From NCBI GenBank assembly GCA_964539395.1, contig CAZIIU010000048.1:1-21505 (forward strand): a stretch of DNA of 21,505 nt. Direction: 5' to 3'. The notes under the pieces were generated by a model, which worked only from the letters and a program-made list of their open reading frames with translations, ran no database searches and was not told the origin of the DNA. Position 1 is the first letter of the stretch; every line of letters starts with the position of its first letter. Shown here piece by piece: positions 13,055 through 21,505 of the stretch. The DNA comes from M55B112 sp964539395 (lineage in GTDB: Bacteria > Bacteroidota > Bacteroidia > Bacteroidales > GCA-2748055). The position numbers were made by a program, and so were the translations under genes.

Positions 13055-13618
13055 ATGGCAAGAAAAGCTGCATCAAAAGGCGGTAATCTACTGCAAATAT
13101 TTGCTTTCGACGCATCAGGCGTGGCCGATACGCTCGAAATAGAATTTGATAAAACTGTAGATACCTCAATCACGGGGTATTACTTGAAATCAACGGGAAC
13201 ATCAATACAAATCAATTCCCGCATTATGAACGAAGCATGGACAACATTTATGGACGATTACATGCTCGTTGACGAGCCTGAACAAGGCTTGCAGGAGAAC
13301 TACGAAGACGATACAAAAGATAATTTGACAGACGCCTCGAATGTTGACAAAAAATTCCTTTACGTTCTATACTCAGGAATAGTTGACAACAAACGATTGG
13401 TTGATTATGGCGTCGGTTACTTAACGGGCGATACAGGCAACCGTTCACAGGCAAGACAATCTTTGACAAATGCACCTGTAACCGTCCAGTCTCTGGCCGC
13501 TGATGTCGAATACACAATACCCGACACCGTTTTTTCAACCGCTCACGTATCATCCGCATCAACGCAGACGGTAGCGACGGCGGCATTGGGTGGCAATGCA
13601 TGGTTTGTAAAGGCATAA
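13055..13618 (+). CDS. Major tail tube protein
   Basis: A 187-residue protein with a strong ribosome site (GAAAGGAG at 13038-13045), fitting high expression. The sequence is beta-rich with an N-terminal ARKAASKGGNLLQIFAFDAS, an IEFDKTVDTSITGYYLKSTG strand pair, an acidic loop (EPEQGLQENYEDDTKDN) and a C-terminal SAADVEYTIPD-type strand region (read as LAADVEYTIPD). It sits directly before the tail assembly chaperone pair and the tape measure, the standard place for the tube protein that polymerises to form the tail lumen. I identify it mainly by order, size and composition. No Ig-like C-terminal extension is present. Confidence 0.7.
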   Translation: MARKAASKGGNLLQIFAFDASGVADTLEIEFDKTVDTSITGYYLKSTGTSIQINSRIMNEAWTTFMDDYMLVDEPEQGLQENYEDDTKDNLTDASNVDKKFLYVLYSGIVDNKRLVDYGVGYLTGDTGNRSQARQSLTNAPVTVQSLAADVEYTIPDTVFSTAHVSSASTQTVATAALGGNAWFVKA

Positions 13619-13619
13619 A

Positions 13620-14108
13620 ATGAAATTAATCACTCTAAAAACTGAATACGGGGATGTCTTAACAAAACGTGACATCCCCACGCCGAGGTTACGTGTTGAA
13701 ATACAGAAATTAATGCGTGAGCAGAAAGTCCGCACGGGTGTACCTGAAATGTTTGCTAAAATCAAAGAGATTGCATCAAAAGCAAACATTCCTGACATTG
13801 ACACCCTGGAACCGAGTAAATTAATCAACAAATTGATACTTGGCGGGCATATTAGCACAGACGACGGCACTCTTGACGAATTCATGCAGATGAAGAAAGA
13901 CCCGGAAACAACGGCTTTCAATGACAAACTAACGATTGAAATGTTCAAACTTTGTCATACATTAGATTTGCAGAAGAAAGACGCACCGAATGAGCAGGCT
14001 ATCAAAGATTTATATGACCAGCCTGCGGACAGCGATTTTTGGCAAGGTCAAAATATCGTAGAAATTGAGGACGCGCTCATCTTTTTTTGTCAGACTAATC
14101 GAATCTGA
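13620..14108 (+). CDS. Tail assembly chaperone, short form (gpG-like)
   Basis: A 162-residue protein between the tail tube and the tape measure. In siphoviruses this slot holds gpG, which coats the tape measure during tail assembly, and its frameshifted longer form gpGT. The product is mainly helical (RLRVEIQKLMREQKV, KLTIEMFKLCHTLDLQKKDA) and ends EDALIFFCQTNRI. A run of seven T at 14082-14088 lies seven codons before the stop codon, and an open frame without its own start continues beyond it. The gene begins one base after the tail tube stop codon. The role is inferred from position, from the slippery run and from the following frame. Confidence 0.75.
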   Translation: MKLITLKTEYGDVLTKRDIPTPRLRVEIQKLMREQKVRTGVPEMFAKIKEIASKANIPDIDTLEPSKLINKLILGGHISTDDGTLDEFMQMKKDPETTAFNDKLTIEMFKLCHTLDLQKKDAPNEQAIKDLYDQPADSDFWQGQNIVEIEDALIFFCQTNRI

Positions 14109-14361
14109 ATATGAAAAAGTAGATGAAATCCTTGAATATCCGATATTCAGGTACGGCGTGGCAAGCGATTATTCACCAAGTGAAGGATTGCCACCATCTG
14201 AGGAGATGACACTAAAGGTAATGTGCATGATAGCGGCAGATAATAATGATACGGCGTATGAACGATTTTATACACAACTGCCTATTCGTGAATTATACGA
14301 GCGGTTAGCAATTAAGCGTGCGGTTAATTACCAAGAACCGCCGGAGACTAACGATGATTGA
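14065..14361 (+). CDS. gpT-like extension made by programmed frameshift
   Basis: This frame, offset +1 from the chaperone gene, is open from 14065 to TGA 14359-14361. It has no ATG or GTG near its start and no ribosome site; the first in-frame ATG is about 140 bases in. The natural route in is a shift on the T7 run at 14082-14088: a tRNA-Phe on TTT 14085-14087 can move +1 to TTT 14086-14088, or -2 to TTT 14083-14085, both giving GTC AGA CTA next. The fusion would be about 246 residues, adding VRLIESEYEKVDEILEYPIF and about 70 more residues, ending PPETNDD. This is the size and layout of gpGT. A 5-bp hairpin (TCAGA 14090-14094 with TCTGA 14104-14108) follows the run. Confidence 0.72.
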   Translation: MRTRSSFFVRLIESEYEKVDEILEYPIFRYGVASDYSPSEGLPPSEEMTLKVMCMIAADNNDTAYERFYTQLPIRELYERLAIKRAVNYQEPPETNDD

Positions 14362-17300
14362 TTATAAATTTAATATTGACATCGGGCAAGCTGTCAAAAA
14401 CTTATCAAAATTTGAAGATGACATTGATAAGATATTTGAACAGTTCGACACTCTCGACATCAGCGTTGAGACAGGCGATATTGCACGAGCTGGTGCGCAA
14501 ATTGGTGATGCATACGAAAATGCCCGAAAAGAATCGGACATATTAATTGACAGTCAAAAGAATTTGTTGACCGCATTAAAGGTCAGCGGACGTGAAGGCA
14601 CGGAAGAATACGCCGAAATTAAAAAATCATTAATTGCCAATATCAAAAAAACTCGTGAATTTGAACAAGCAGTTGATGACATTGACAATGAGATAGATGT
14701 CGAGTTCAATTTAGATACCGACGATGCATTAAGAAGCATACGCAATCTGGTTAGTGTGGTTTTATCATTAGAAGGATTGGACAGAGTAGGAGGTTTTTTA
14801 GACAACTGGGCGACATCGGCGGGTGAGACAGCGGGGGCAATGCGAGTATTGCAAGCCCGTACGAACGCAACGGCGGATGAGCTGGAGCAATTGTCAGACA
14901 CGGCGGGAAAACTTTATGTAGCCGGGATTGGAGAAAGTTTTGCAGACAGTATTAATATTATAGCATCGGCACGTCAGCAATTGGGGCAATTCTTAAACCC
15001 GGAGGAATTAGAGAAATTCACGGCGACGGCGGGGACGATAGGCAAGGTATTTGATACAGATGTCAATAATGTTATTGCAAGTTCAAGAACATTCATAGCC
15101 AACTTCGGTCTTGAAGGACAGGAGGCTGCAAATCTTGTTGCACTTGGCATGCGTGATGCCGGCAGTAAAATGGATGATTTTCTTGATACAATTGATGAAT
15201 ATTCACAATTATTGAAATTAGCGGGATTTTCTGCTGAAGAATTTACAGGTAGATTAACACTTGGCATTCAGAGCGGTTTGCGAGATACCGACAAATTGGC
15301 CGACGCAATCAAGGAAACGCAAATTCGCATAAACGCAGGTGATTTTGCCTTGCCATTAAACAATATGGCAAAGGCTGCCGTGGGTGCTGAAAAACAAGTT
15401 ATTGCGACAGTGAATCAATTAGCTTTGCAGGCGCAGCGTGGTGATATAAATATTGCTCAATTATTAGAATTATCTCAAACTGAGATAAAAAAAGCAATGG
15501 ATTCAGGCGTAATCGGCAATGCTATTGCAGAGCAGTTGAACGTTGCGGTATCTGGCACGCCGGCAGAGGACATCGGCGTTGAGTTGTATAATAAAATCTT
15601 TACAGCACCAATTGATGTAGAATCTATTAAACGCCGCGCGGCAGAGGCGGGCGATGCAGTACGCACCGCCGTAGCACCTACAAATATATTTGACACTCTA
15701 AGCAAGCAAATGCAAGTATTTGTGGGGAAAGCATCAACTATATTTGCACCTGTCGTATCGGGGGCAAACACTGCCGTTAAGGGTGTATCAGCGTTAGCAC
15801 CTGCTATGGCACTGGCGTTTGACCGTAAAGAAGATATTAAAAACATCGCATCATCTATATTGTCAAAATTAGTGCCGTCCTTCGGCGGAGCGGCTAAGGC
15901 GGCGGGGGGGGCGTCTAAGGCAATAAAATTATTTAGTTTATCATTATTAACAAATCCAATATTTTTAGCTGTAACGGCAATAGCAGGGCTTGTAACTGCA
16001 ATGGTATTGTTACATAAAAGCTCATCGGAGCGTGCGAAGGACGCCGTTGAAGAGGCGAACGCCGAAAAAGATTTGATAGCAAGGCGGATTGAGCAAAACA
16101 AAGCAGCACAATCGCAGGTTTCCAGTAATTCACAATTAATCGATTCATATCAGCGGCTTGGCAATCAAGCGGCTGCTACGGGTGAGGAAACGTCACAATA
16201 TCGTGAGACAATTATCAAACTTTCCCGTGAATATCCCGGAATCATAGATTCATCGAAATCATTAGAAGATAACGTGTCGAATTTACGCCGGGCACAGGGT
16301 GAATTAACGAAGGAGCAGCAAGAACAAGTCGCTCAAAGTAAAATATTAATTGACGAATATGAAACGCTTGGCAATAAAATTAATCGGACAACGGAAGAAC
16401 AGCAAAGATATGATGAAATTCTTGTCCAATTAAACGATGAATACCCAGGAATCATCGGCTTTACAGGTGATTTCAAAACAGAACTAAATCAATTACGCAC
16501 GGCAGCGGACACAACCACCGGTGCAATGCTTAAATTGCGTGAAGAGTACAAAAATCTTAGCAAGCAGCAAAAATCAGCGACTAAAAATATATTACAAGCA
16601 GAAATAGGTGCTACAATAGCCGGCTTAGAAGAAGTATTTCAGGAAATTGAAAACACCAGCGGGAATATACTCCGATTTTTCACCGACGCATCATCAGGAA
16701 TTGACGGCTCTGTATCTGCTACAAAATCATTACAAAAAATCTTTTCAGGTTTAAAGGCATCAGACGACATCGTGGCATTTATACAGCAATTGCAAACATT
16801 CATTGCAGGCGATGCATTCGGTGATGTAAAAAATCCCTTTGCGGCGTTTACAAAATCCGCAAAATTATCTAATCAAGAATTAAATACATTTTTAAAGGGG
16901 ATTAAAGAAATAAAATTTAGTTTAGCGGCATCAGACGACATTGACAAAGTTAAATTTTTCAGTGATTTTGACAAGGTATTAAATCAATTATCTGAACAAT
17001 CAATAAAAGCACTGCAATTCGACACTGGGAACCTTGACGCAAAGGCGACGGAATTTATTGATGCCTTTAGAGCCAGTATTGCTCGTGAAGGTGCAGATGT
17101 CAATATAGAATTGACAAAGGCAAAACAAAAAATCCCGATAGAATTTGCATCAAGCACGTCGGATTTCAAAAAAAGATTATCAAATCAACTTGACGATTTA
17201 ATTTTGACCGTTGGTAAAACAAAAATCCCCCCGCCTGAAATTCCTCCGCCCGACATGACAGCTGTAGTAATGGAATGGCGAAAAGCATTTGATGAAATCG

Positions 17301-19123
17301 AAAAATTGCAGCAAACATTTAATGAAAAAATAAAAGTGCTTAATGACAAGCGGGCGGGGATTGCCGACAGCGATAAAATACGTCAACTGCAGAATGAAAA
17401 AAAAGCTGTTGAAAATAGCGTTGCACTTGAATCTGATAAATTAATACGAATATTGGACATTGACAAACGTATATTAGAAGAGCAGCGAAGGCAGCAAGAC
17501 GAAGCATTGAACGACAGGCTTGCAGCCGAACAAAAGGCAATTAAATTGCAAAGCGATAATCGCATCAGTGCGGAATTGTTAAATGTAGCGGCTGCTAAAA
17601 AGGCGAGCGACGAGATAATGGAATCAATACGCTCGATGTCTGACATATCAGCCGGTGACGTACAAAGTATATTTGCGGATTTAGGTTTAGACAGTGCCGA
17701 AGCACAGCGTTATATTGATGCAATTAAAGCACTGGAAAGCGAGCGAGCAGCTTTAATGGCGGCAACCACTGAGGCTGTGAATGCTGAACGGATTGCAAAA
17801 GAGAATGAATATAACGACAAGATTATTGATATAACCGATAAAACCACGTCAAATATAAATAAAGCCACGATACAAGAGCAGGACGAACTTACCGTTGCTT
17901 TGATAACATTAATTAAAGACCGGTCACAACGGGAGTTTGAATTAAGTAAATTTGCATTAAAAACTCGGTTACGCAATGAACTTACCGAGACAAAGGGCAA
18001 TATAGTTTTACAACAAGCGGCGTATGCAAAATATTATGAAGAATTGGGAGAATTAGAGGCTAAACACAAAAAGTCTGATAAATTAGAACATTCAGCGACA
18101 ATAGCATTTAAAGCCGCATTAGAAGAGGGTTTTGCCAAGCAAATAGCGGCGAATAACGACGCCCAACTGCGAGATTTGCGGCGTAATTACGACGATGACG
18201 CAAAGAATCTTTTGCAATCGTTGCGAAACAAGGATATATCGTATGAAGAATATTTAAGTAATATTAACGGCAAACAAAAAGAATTTGCAGATAAAGAGCG
18301 GGAATTACTTAAAGAATCATTAGACAATTGGGCAATATACGGACAAGCGGCGGCGGCGGCATTGCAGCCTTTGATTGATACATTTGAAAAAGATTTGTTT
18401 GAGAGTATTAAAATTATAGACAAAGAAACGCTTGAATTTGGCGAGACGGCAGAGGCAATGGGGACATTGGCTGCAAGTGCTTTTTTGCAAACAGCAATTG
18501 CAACCGGTAGCATTGAAGAAGGCATGCAAGGGATGCTCTTAACAATATTGGACACGGTGCAAAAGGCGATATTATTATATCAAGCACAAATATTTGCCGT
18601 TTTTTCATCCTTGGGGCCGTGGCAAATTCCCGCAGGACTTGCAGCAATAGCTGTAACAACAGCAATGTTACAAACGGCGAAGGCATCAATTGGTCGCCGT
18701 GAGGGTGAAATAGATTTGACAGGGAAAGGAACATCAACCAGCGACGACAATCTGCGGTTGCTTTCACGACATGAAAGCGTGGTAACGGCACGTGGGACGC
18801 TTGCACGTGGCAAAAATTTATCTAACATCGAAATATTGCGGGAGCTGAATCGAACTGGCGAGCCAATTGAGAATATTGTATTGCGTAATATCAAGCAATC
18901 CCGTGCATTCACAACGAATGAAAAACGTGTTACATTTGAGAAGAAGGTAATCGAAAATCCTGACGCTGACGAATTAAAACACGAGCTGCGGGCAATTCGT
19001 GACGAAATAATTGCACTTAGGAGAACACGACAAGGGATAAAAGAAAATTTAAACTTGCGTTTGTTCATGGACGACGACCGCCCGGTAAAGACAAAAGAAG
19101 TTGATTATTTCGGGAGATATTAA
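14354..19123 (+). CDS. Tail tape measure protein
   Basis: The largest gene, 1589 residues from ATG 14354 (GGAG at 14343-14346), overlapping the gpT frame by 8 bases. Residues about 130-350 carry the tape-measure core (WATSAGETAGAMRVLQARTN, ELEQLSDTAGKLYVAGIGES). About 528-555 form a hydrophobic segment (NPIFLAVTAIAGLVTAMVLL). Residues 595-701 hold two tandem repeats 70 residues apart, each ending EYPGII. A proline-rich hinge lies near 957 (PPPEIPPPD), followed by long coiled coils (to about 1300) and a second hydrophobic region at about 1395-1442 (GPWQIPAGLAAIAVTTAM), then GEIDLTGKGTSTSDD and RLLSRHESVVTA, an end common in tape measures. It sets tail length and helps DNA enter the host. At 0.15 nm per helical residue the tail would be roughly 240 nm, an estimate only. 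Confidence 0.93.
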   Translation: MIDYKFNIDIGQAVKNLSKFEDDIDKIFEQFDTLDISVETGDIARAGAQIGDAYENARKESDILIDSQKNLLTALKVSGREGTEEYAEIKKSLIANIKKTREFEQAVDDIDNEIDVEFNLDTDDALRSIRNLVSVVLSLEGLDRVGGFLDNWATSAGETAGAMRVLQARTNATADELEQLSDTAGKLYVAGIGESFADSINIIASARQQLGQFLNPEELEKFTATAGTIGKVFDTDVNNVIASSRTFIANFGLEGQEAANLVALGMRDAGSKMDDFLDTIDEYSQLLKLAGFSAEEFTGRLTLGIQSGLRDTDKLADAIKETQIRINAGDFALPLNNMAKAAVGAEKQVIATVNQLALQAQRGDINIAQLLELSQTEIKKAMDSGVIGNAIAEQLNVAVSGTPAEDIGVELYNKIFTAPIDVESIKRRAAEAGDAVRTAVAPTNIFDTLSKQMQVFVGKASTIFAPVVSGANTAVKGVSALAPAMALAFDRKEDIKNIASSILSKLVPSFGGAAKAAGGASKAIKLFSLSLLTNPIFLAVTAIAGLVTAMVLLHKSSSERAKDAVEEANAEKDLIARRIEQNKAAQSQVSSNSQLIDSYQRLGNQAAATGEETSQYRETIIKLSREYPGIIDSSKSLEDNVSNLRRAQGELTKEQQEQVAQSKILIDEYETLGNKINRTTEEQQRYDEILVQLNDEYPGIIGFTGDFKTELNQLRTAADTTTGAMLKLREEYKNLSKQQKSATKNILQAEIGATIAGLEEVFQEIENTSGNILRFFTDASSGIDGSVSATKSLQKIFSGLKASDDIVAFIQQLQTFIAGDAFGDVKNPFAAFTKSAKLSNQELNTFLKGIKEIKFSLAASDDIDKVKFFSDFDKVLNQLSEQSIKALQFDTGNLDAKATEFIDAFRASIAREGADVNIELTKAKQKIPIEFASSTSDFKKRLSNQLDDLILTVGKTKIPPPEIPPPDMTAVVMEWRKAFDEIEKLQQTFNEKIKVLNDKRAGIADSDKIRQLQNEKKAVENSVALESDKLIRILDIDKRILEEQRRQQDEALNDRLAAEQKAIKLQSDNRISAELLNVAAAKKASDEIMESIRSMSDISAGDVQSIFADLGLDSAEAQRYIDAIKALESERAALMAATTEAVNAERIAKENEYNDKIIDITDKTTSNINKATIQEQDELTVALITLIKDRSQREFELSKFALKTRLRNELTETKGNIVLQQAAYAKYYEELGELEAKHKKSDKLEHSATIAFKAALEEGFAKQIAANNDAQLRDLRRNYDDDAKNLLQSLRNKDISYEEYLSNINGKQKEFADKERELLKESLDNWAIYGQAAAAALQPLIDTFEKDLFESIKIIDKETLEFGETAEAMGTLAASAFLQTAIATGSIEEGMQGMLLTILDTVQKAILLYQAQIFAVFSSLGPWQIPAGLAAIAVTTAMLQTAKASIGRREGEIDLTGKGTSTSDDNLRLLSRHESVVTARGTLARGKNLSNIEILRELNRTGEPIENIVLRNIKQSRAFTTNEKRVTFEKKVIENPDADELKHELRAIRDEIIALRRTRQGIKENLNLRLFMDDDRPVKTKEVDYFGRY

Positions 19124-19575
19124 TGGCAAGTCATACAGTTACTATATACGGGTCAAACGAAGATATTACTGCAACTGAATACCCCGATACAACCACGGTA
19201 GAAGCATTATCTGATATGGTAAGCTATGAATTTCAGGCACCATGGACACGTGGGTATCTTGAATTTATAGACGATGTTGAGGATTATCTAAACGGGAATA
19301 TACAGGGTATGTCACATATACGTTTAACATGGAAGATAGAGACCGAGCATCAAGATTATCCGGCAAGTCCTGTCACATTTGAAGAATATTATTTGACAGA
19401 GTTGTTACAAAAAAAATACAAATGGTTGCACATCCCTGATTACAACTTACGCCCTGCGTCGCTGACAACGTCAAAGTGTGTCGCAGTGCAATTTTACGGG
19501 AATATAGAGATAGATGAAAACCCCGGTCAAAAGAAATTAATATTTAACATTAAGAAAAGAAGCATTGGCATTTAA
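19123..19575 (+). CDS. Distal tail-type protein
   Basis: A 150-residue protein whose ATG shares a base with the tape-measure stop codon. It is beta-rich, with MASHTVTIYGSNEDITATEY at the start, a middle segment SHIRLTWKIETEHQDYP, and YLTELLQKKYKWLHIPDYNL before strands ending KKLIFNIKKRSIGI. Its place directly after the tape measure is that of the distal tail protein or first tail-tip protein that caps the tube. I recognise no diagnostic motif, and it is shorter than most distal tail proteins, so it may be a small tip adaptor. It overlaps the next gene by 11 bases. Confidence 0.55.
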   Translation: MASHTVTIYGSNEDITATEYPDTTTVEALSDMVSYEFQAPWTRGYLEFIDDVEDYLNGNIQGMSHIRLTWKIETEHQDYPASPVTFEEYYLTELLQKKYKWLHIPDYNLRPASLTTSKCVAVQFYGNIEIDENPGQKKLIFNIKKRSIGI

Positions 19576-21355
19576 CCGCAATCATAGGTTTTATTGGGCA
19601 TTTACTGACGCTGACGGTGCGAATTGGAAATTATATTTTACACCGTCGGATGTAACAGATTTATCATCACCGACCGAGCATCAGATGCCCAAAAAAATGC
19701 TTGGCGACGAGATAATCATATCGGGTGGTTTTGCAGATGAAGTGCCTTACGGCATGGAGCTGGCGGGAACAATGAAGTTAAAAATACCTTTGCACGAATA
19801 CACCGCCCACGGAAGTGATGATTATGAGACAGTGCGTGGGTATATTCAAGAAGGTTTTAATCCGTCAACAAAAACCGTACACAGCCGGGAAATTGCAATA
19901 CCTAATATATGGGAATTGTACAATGTAGATGAGACTAAAACATATTGGACAGGCGTACAAACCATCTTGCCGTTAAAAAATTATTCAATTAACTACATAT
20001 CAGATACAATATGGCTTGACATTGAAGTTGTCTCAATCCACCAATATATTTTAGAGAACACATTAATTGAAGACATAGATGTTCAGTACAATACCATACC
20101 CTATCAATCTAACATTGCAAACTTTTATGTTACCATCGGGTCATTCTACCCCACTACAATTATGATGTTGCCGCCGAAAGAACCAAAGTCGTGGGCTGGA
20201 ACATTCGCACCAATAACAATAGTGATTGAGTCAATTGCAACGGCGATTGAAGAAGTATTACAAGCCGTTAAGCGTGATAATACTTTGACATTCACACTCG
20301 AAAGCCCTGAATTGTCCAAAACATATTTTGAAAGCAATCACGACAGGTATTATACCTATAATCCAATTGAAACCTTTACCATCTACTGTCTCACAAGGAT
20401 AGTTGTTAAGAACGAGCCGGTAGGTGGCTTGTTCGGCACTAATTCAGAACATTCCTTGCATGAGTATAATAATTGTTGGAATCTGCTACAAGCATGGTGT
20501 GAAGGTTGTTTAGTCAAGGCACGTTACAATCATCATACACCCGGTTTATATGTAACAAAAATACTTGACCCGACAAGTTTGAGGTCAACCGCTGACCGCA
20601 CAATATCAACATCTGACATTGTACAAAGAACTTTGGATATAGAGGTTGGGTATGGATTTTGCGCCAATTCAAATGTACACGTAACTAATATCAATGAAGG
20701 CACTGGTGAATATGAATATACATCTAAGAACCATTCGTTGTCGAATGACAGCGCCGAGGTAGGGCTTGTGCTTCACAACCAAATACCAGGCTACAACCAC
20801 ACTCCGGGTACTATACAGCGGGGTGATAATTACTACCAACGTCTAACCCTCGACGCCCCCATCGCACGTGCTATCTACCGTTACAATGTATTGTCTGATG
20901 AGATATCATTCGTCGCCGTCAGCGACTATCTCGAGCTATCACTTGGCGGCAATGATTATTTTGGTGATGACTACATTATCGCACCTGTTAACGTCGACGG
21001 CGACGACAATTACTACGCTCAATACCCGGTATCTTCTGGATACGGCGTCGGTGGCGGCGCCACAGGTGCGGGAATTGGCGGATGGGTAGAGTGGCGAATG
21101 TCGCGCAGCGGAGCAGGCCATGTCACCGCTAAGGCTCTTGATGCAATTCATGGGAGTACCGACGCTGGGCTAATCGCACTAACGACAGCGGCGTCAATAG
21201 CTAACAACCGATATATCGGTGATATATATATAATTAATGTTGTTCTTCCCGACGAATCCAACAACACCGCCATCATGGTGTCGTATGAATACAACGTTAC
21301 TACCGCACGCACTGAATGCAAGTATTATCTGCCTTCAAAAAACTTTAGCTCATAA
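19565..21355 (+). CDS. Large tail-tip / minor tail protein
   Basis: A 596-residue protein, last of the late operon. The start is TTG 19565, inside the previous gene; no ATG lies near the natural beginning, and the protein begins MAFNRNHRFYWAFTDADGAN. The N-terminal 300 residues mix strands and loops (NWKLYFTPSDVTDL, EIIISGGFADEVPYGMELAG, YWTGVQTILPLKNYSINYIS), as in tail-hub proteins. After about residue 330 (NNCWNLLQAWCEGCLVKARY) come many short strands, a G/D/Y-rich stretch (SGYGVGGGATGAGIGGW) and a final strand YKYYLP-like end (read as CKYYLPSKNFSS). Role by position: tail-tip hub or host-contact protein. No peptidase or lysozyme motif was seen. Confidence 0.6.
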   Translation: MAFNRNHRFYWAFTDADGANWKLYFTPSDVTDLSSPTEHQMPKKMLGDEIIISGGFADEVPYGMELAGTMKLKIPLHEYTAHGSDDYETVRGYIQEGFNPSTKTVHSREIAIPNIWELYNVDETKTYWTGVQTILPLKNYSINYISDTIWLDIEVVSIHQYILENTLIEDIDVQYNTIPYQSNIANFYVTIGSFYPTTIMMLPPKEPKSWAGTFAPITIVIESIATAIEEVLQAVKRDNTLTFTLESPELSKTYFESNHDRYYTYNPIETFTIYCLTRIVVKNEPVGGLFGTNSEHSLHEYNNCWNLLQAWCEGCLVKARYNHHTPGLYVTKILDPTSLRSTADRTISTSDIVQRTLDIEVGYGFCANSNVHVTNINEGTGEYEYTSKNHSLSNDSAEVGLVLHNQIPGYNHTPGTIQRGDNYYQRLTLDAPIARAIYRYNVLSDEISFVAVSDYLELSLGGNDYFGDDYIIAPVNVDGDDNYYAQYPVSSGYGVGGGATGAGIGGWVEWRMSRSGAGHVTAKALDAIHGSTDAGLIALTTAASIANNRYIGDIYIINVVLPDESNNTAIMVSYEYNVTTARTECKYYLPSKNFSS

Positions 21356-21379
21356 CCCATTAGAATACATAGACTTAGC

Positions 21380-21407
21380 AATAATTACAAAAAATTAATT
21401 ATTTTTT
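21380..21407 (+). terminator. AT-only hairpin terminator at the end of the late operon
   Basis: AATAATTA at 21380-21387 pairs perfectly with TAATTATT at 21396-21403 across an 8-base A-rich loop, and a T tract runs on to 21407. All pairs are A-T, so the hairpin is weak, but the position 25 bases after the last late stop codon and before a promoter candidate supports it. Confidence 0.45.
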
Positions 21408-21409
21408 GC

Positions 21410-21438
21410 TTGCATTTAATATATAATTTATATATATT
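21410..21438 (+). promoter_or_regulatory. Sigma70-like promoter candidate for the right-hand gene
   Basis: TTGCAT at 21410-21415 and TATATT at 21433-21438 are 17 bases apart; an overlapping pair TTGCTT (21406-21411) and TATATA (21429-21434) has the same spacing. Transcription would start near 21445, giving a leader of about 36 bases that includes TTAACAGGAG at 21463-21472. Confidence 0.45.
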
Positions 21439-21480
21439 GCACCTGTAGTTAAATAACAACAATTAACAGGAGAAGAAAAA

Positions 21481-21505
21481 ATGAAAAAGAATCAGAATCA
21501 GAATC
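21481..21505 (+). CDS. Start of a new gene, cut by the window edge
   Basis: ATG 21481 follows the ribosome site TTAACAGGAG (21463-21472), the same leader used by the genes at 293 and 749. Only eight residues are visible, MKKNQNQN, with a repeated AATCAG unit. The gene begins a new transcription unit after the late-operon terminator. Nothing can be said about its function. Confidence 0.55.

Noticed and set aside
15904..15911. G8 run in the tape measure as a possible slippage site
   Set aside because: The frame stays open on both sides, and neither alternative frame after it is long, so a programmed shift has no visible product.
15475..16101. A 208-residue open frame on the minus strand inside the tape measure
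   Set aside because: It is wholly antisense to a well-supported gene, has S/A/T/N-rich shadow composition, and lies in an operon with no other minus-strand genes.
1..21505. tRNA genes, CRISPR arrays, insertion sequences, integrase and att sites
   Set aside because: None was seen by eye on either strand; no repeat-spacer pattern, transposase motifs or cloverleaf-like segment was found.

Overview
The window is the late (packaging, virion assembly, tail) region of a long-tailed, siphovirus-like dsDNA phage or prophage, read entirely on the + strand. The evidence is the contiguous chain of small terminase, large terminase, portal, coiled-coil scaffold, major capsid protein, neck proteins, tail tube, frameshifted tail assembly chaperones, a 1589-residue tape measure and tail-tip proteins. 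There is no sheath or contractile baseplate gene. The DNA is AT-rich, all three stop codons are used normally, and most genes overlap by a few bases (ATGA or GTGA junctions) or nearly touch. No host gene, integrase, att site, tRNA, CRISPR, replication gene or recognisable endolysin is visible, so the host cannot be named and prophage cannot be told from free phage.

Layout. 1-173: a 41-codon ORF that looks like the C-terminal end of a DNA methyltransferase, followed by a weak T-rich terminator. 174-1403: a regulatory segment (paired direct repeats and a sigma70-like promoter candidate), two unknown small genes, a holin-like membrane protein and a small basic protein, closed by a strong GC-rich terminator. 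1419-1829: small terminase. 1816-6202: an unusual insertion between the two terminase genes of about nine genes for surface/fiber proteins, including two or three tail-fiber-like proteins with related ends, a beta-helix-like fiber, a one-TM coiled-coil protein and beta-rich virion proteins. 6150-9534: large terminase, portal, a 52-residue coiled-coil microprotein and the scaffold. 9544-13052: major capsid protein, a signal-peptide-bearing presumed virion protein, neck/tail-completion proteins, and a family 2 glycosyltransferase placed inside the structural operon. 13055-21355: tail tube, G/GT-type assembly chaperones with a T7 slippery run (+1 or -2 shift), tape measure with an internal tandem repeat, and two tail-tip proteins. 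21356-21505: an AT-only hairpin terminator, a new promoter candidate and the first codons of a new gene.

The genes act together as one virion-building programme: TerS/TerL load DNA through the portal into a capsid built on the scaffold, the neck proteins seal it and join a tail whose length is set by the tape measure, and fibers give host recognition. The features most worth a second look are the non--1 frameshift in the tail chaperone gene, the glycosyltransferase embedded between neck and tail-tube genes, the secretion-type signal on a protein encoded directly after the capsid gene, the fiber cluster splitting terS from terL, and the large terminase gene lacking an ATG or GTG start.
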